From positions 1 to 7,820 of the forward strand of contig JAISLO010000194.1 in NCBI GenBank assembly GCA_031290815.1: a DNA stretch of 7,820 nt, read 5' to 3'. The notes below the pieces were generated by a model that was not told the origin of the DNA, did not search any database, and was given only the letters and a program-made list of their open reading frames with translations. The stretch is from Synergistaceae bacterium. Its GTDB lineage: Bacteria; Synergistota; Synergistia; Synergistales; Synergistaceae. Of this stretch, positions 6,585 through 7,820 are shown one piece after another. How positions within the stretch are numbered: position 1 is the first letter of the stretch; every line of letters begins with the position of its first letter. The position numbers were made by a program, and so were the translations under genes.

Positions 6585-7120
6585 GTGAATCCCAGCCATA
6601 CGGAAAATTTCCCTCGATATTCTGCTTCGGCGTCATGGACACGGCCGAAGTCGGCAGGGCGCTGGCGGACGGACTGTACGGCGGTCTGCTGGTTCTGCTG
6701 TCCGGTTTTCTTGGCTCTGGCAAGACCGAGCTCGTCAGGTCCATCGGAGAGGTTTTGGGGATCCGCGATATAAAGAGCCCGACGTTCGCGATCGAGTCTA
6801 TACACGGCGTGACCGGGAAGAATTTTTCCCTCGTCCACGCCGACCTGTTCCGTCTTGACGATCCCTCAGCCGAGACAGAACAGCTTGACGCGTATCTCTC
6901 AGACGGTCACGCTGTGCTTGTGGAGTGGGGACAGATGTGGAAGAATCCGCCGGCCCGAGACAGATGGGACATAGAGATCGAGCTCGCTTCCGACGAGGAG
7001 GACGGCAGGCGCGTGATATCGATGGCCGGGTTGGGAGCGGACGCCCTTGGCAGGTTGTCAGGCGCATATTTGAGGATGCCGGACTCACTCATAGCGAGGA
7101 GGGGTCCGAGTTGTCCCTGA
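6581..7120 (+). CDS. tsaE: tRNA N6-threonylcarbamoyladenosine biosynthesis ATPase TsaE
   Basis: TsaE is the P-loop ATPase that works with TsaB and TsaD to put the threonylcarbamoyl group on A37 of tRNAs reading ANN codons. In the 179 residues the Walker A is SGFLGSGKTELVRS at 41-54. It is followed by SPTFAIES at 66-73 (switch-like SPTF), HADLFRLDD at 86-94 and VLVEWG at 112-117, whose Glu acts near the phosphates in the family. The usual GxLGAGKT has Ser for Ala here. The GTG at 6581 overlaps the preceding stop in a GTGA junction, with AGAGGA at 6565-6570 as ribosome binding site. At 179 residues it is somewhat longer than compact TsaE proteins, with an extra C-terminal tail after about residue 150 encoded partly in the overlap with tsaB. 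Confidence 0.92.
   Translation: MSESQPYGKFPSIFCFGVMDTAEVGRALADGLYGGLLVLLSGFLGSGKTELVRSIGEVLGIRDIKSPTFAIESIHGVTGKNFSLVHADLFRLDDPSAETEQLDAYLSDGHAVLVEWGQMWKNPPARDRWDIEIELASDEEDGRRVISMAGLGADALGRLSGAYLRMPDSLIARRGPSCP
7097..7102 (+). promoter_or_regulatory. Ribosome binding site fixing the TTG start of tsaB
   Basis: A perfect AGGAGG lies inside the end of tsaE, eight bases before a TTG at 7111. This supports an uncommon TTG start that gives the family-typical N-terminus MSLTLAIDCA. Confidence 0.75.
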
Positions 7121-7752
7121 CGCTTGCCATAGACTGCGCGATGAGGTGGCTGAATCTCGGCCTTGCGGATGGAGACCTGCCGCTTGGCGCCGAGGCGGTC
7201 AACGCAGACAGGGGGCAATCGGCCATGCTGGCGGGAGCGGTGGAGGGTTTTCTGTCGAGAAACGGCGTCTCCCTGCGAGACCTGAGGCTCATAGCCGTTA
7301 CAAACGGGCCCGGCTACTACACCGGAATCCGAGTGGGCCTCTCCTACGCCACGGCTCTGGCCGAGAGCCTCGGCATACCGATAGCGCCGGTTTGCACCCT
7401 TTACGCCATGGCGTTTCCGTACCTCCGCGCCGGGTTCATCACGGTGCCTGTGCTCAAGGCCGGCAGGGATTCGATATACTGCGCGGCTTACAAAGGAAGC
7501 GAAACGATAGCGCCGCCGGCGTTTTGCGCCCCGGATGAGCTGACAGGCGCTGTCCTCGGAACCTTGGAGAACCCTTCGGATGTTTTGGTGACCGGATTCG
7601 ACGCCCTTCAATTCGACGAGATAAAAAACTGCGGAGCCACGGTACTGCCGACGCCGCCTGCAATCGGATTGGATCTCGCAGTGTGCGCCGCGAGCGTTCG
7701 AGCGACGGATCCGGCGGCAGTCACGGCGATCTATCTTCGCTCGCCGGGATGA
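7111..7752 (+). CDS. tsaB: tRNA threonylcarbamoyladenosine biosynthesis protein TsaB
   Basis: TsaB is the inactive paralogue of TsaD that scaffolds the TsaB-TsaD-TsaE complex for t6A synthesis. The 213 residues carry the ASKHA-type start LAIDCA at 5-10, the signature NGPGYYTGIRVGLSYATALA at 65-84 (usual form GPGSYTGIRVG), and the common C-terminal end IYLRSPG at 207-213. The early conserved HS of the family is QS here (36-37), and the DAR before the middle strand is KAGR (116-119), so it is a somewhat divergent copy. It is slightly short for the family. The start is a TTG with a perfect ribosome binding site and overlaps tsaE by ten bases. tsaD and rimI, often nearby in other genomes, are not in the window. 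An apparent intron end lies ten bases downstream. Confidence 0.93.
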   Translation: MSLTLAIDCAMRWLNLGLADGDLPLGAEAVNADRGQSAMLAGAVEGFLSRNGVSLRDLRLIAVTNGPGYYTGIRVGLSYATALAESLGIPIAPVCTLYAMAFPYLRAGFITVPVLKAGRDSIYCAAYKGSETIAPPAFCAPDELTGAVLGTLENPSDVLVTGFDALQFDEIKNCGATVLPTPPAIGLDLAVCAASVRATDPAAVTAIYLRSPG

Positions 7753-7761
7753 CTGAGATAA

Positions 7762-7820
7762 ATGGGTAGGAGGCCGCTCATTATTTGAACGGCCGTCCTC
7801 CCACACCACCGTACGTACGG
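7762..7820 (-). mobile_element. 3' end of a group II intron (domain VI and part of domain V), continuing past the window
   Basis: Read on the minus strand, CCGTACGTACGGTGGTG at the edge resembles the 3' strand of a bacterial group II domain V. A hairpin with the form of domain VI follows. Seen on the plus strand its arms are GGG 7764-7766 with CCC 7800-7802, AGGA 7768-7771 with TCCT 7796-7799, and GGCCG 7772-7776 with CGGCC 7790-7794. T7767 is unpaired, which is a bulged A on the intron strand near its 3' end, as expected for the lariat branch point. The intron would end with AT near 7762, ten bases after the tsaB stop and antisense to it. The domain V identification comes from memory of such ends. 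The 5' strand of domain V and any reverse transcriptase lie outside. An alternative is a plain convergent terminator hairpin, but no T-tract is present. Confidence 0.6.

Noticed and set aside
6925..7110. In-frame upstream extension of tsaB into tsaE
   Set aside because: The residues are a shadow of tsaE; the TTG at 7111 has a perfect ribosome binding site and the family start.
7764..7802. Hairpin after tsaB as an ordinary rho-independent terminator
   Set aside because: No T-tract follows on either strand, and the bulged A and domain-V-like flank fit an intron end better, though termination is not excluded.
1..7820. CRISPR arrays, tRNA or rRNA genes, toxin-antitoxin pairs
   Set aside because: No regularly spaced repeats, cloverleaf candidates, rRNA-like segments or small paired toxin genes were seen on reading both strands.

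Overview
The window is moderately GC-rich, densely packed bacterial DNA with GTG and TTG starts, purine-rich ribosome binding sites and overlapping genes. No rRNA or other taxonomic marker is present. A phenylacetate-CoA-ligase-type enzyme paired with a tandem-ACT protein, as in anaerobic amino-acid fermenters, together with the run acpS, nnr, tsaE, tsaB, suggests an anaerobe, possibly of the Synergistota. That placement is inference from gene content only.

Left part (1-2178, minus strand). A possible secreted-protein start runs off the left edge at 90. Upstream of it in the same direction is a 647-residue exported serine-hydrolase-like protein of the beta-lactamase/PBP fold with four C-terminal membrane segments. 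Its catalytic Ser and Lys (SxxK) are replaced by Ala and Thr, so it looks like a membrane-anchored pseudoenzyme.

Control region (2179-2609). The promoter-distal part shows nothing convincing. From 2429 on there are two good sigma-70-type promoters in tandem pointing right, two inverted repeats placed over their -10 boxes, a 15-codon leader reading frame with its own ribosome binding site, and a further small dyad before the GTG start of the ligase gene.

Right part (2610-7752, plus strand). The ligase and ACT genes form a two-gene unit that probably ends at a hairpin plus T-tract at 4355-4418. A second unit then carries holo-ACP synthase, the bifunctional NAD(P)HX epimerase/dehydratase, a small two-helix membrane protein, TsaE and TsaB. 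It is a housekeeping operon: cofactor loading of ACP, repair of damaged NAD(P)H, and two of the proteins that make the t6A modification of tRNA. From nnr to tsaB each gene overlaps the next by 1 to 10 bases, so translational coupling is likely.

Right edge (7762-7820). Ten bases after the tsaB stop codon, on the opposite strand, is what I read as the 3' end of a group II intron: domain VI with a bulged branch-point adenosine, preceded by the 3' strand of domain V. The rest of the element lies beyond the window. The best candidates for something unusual are the pseudoenzyme, the intron end and the layered promoter/leader region. I did not find a clear new defence or mobile system.
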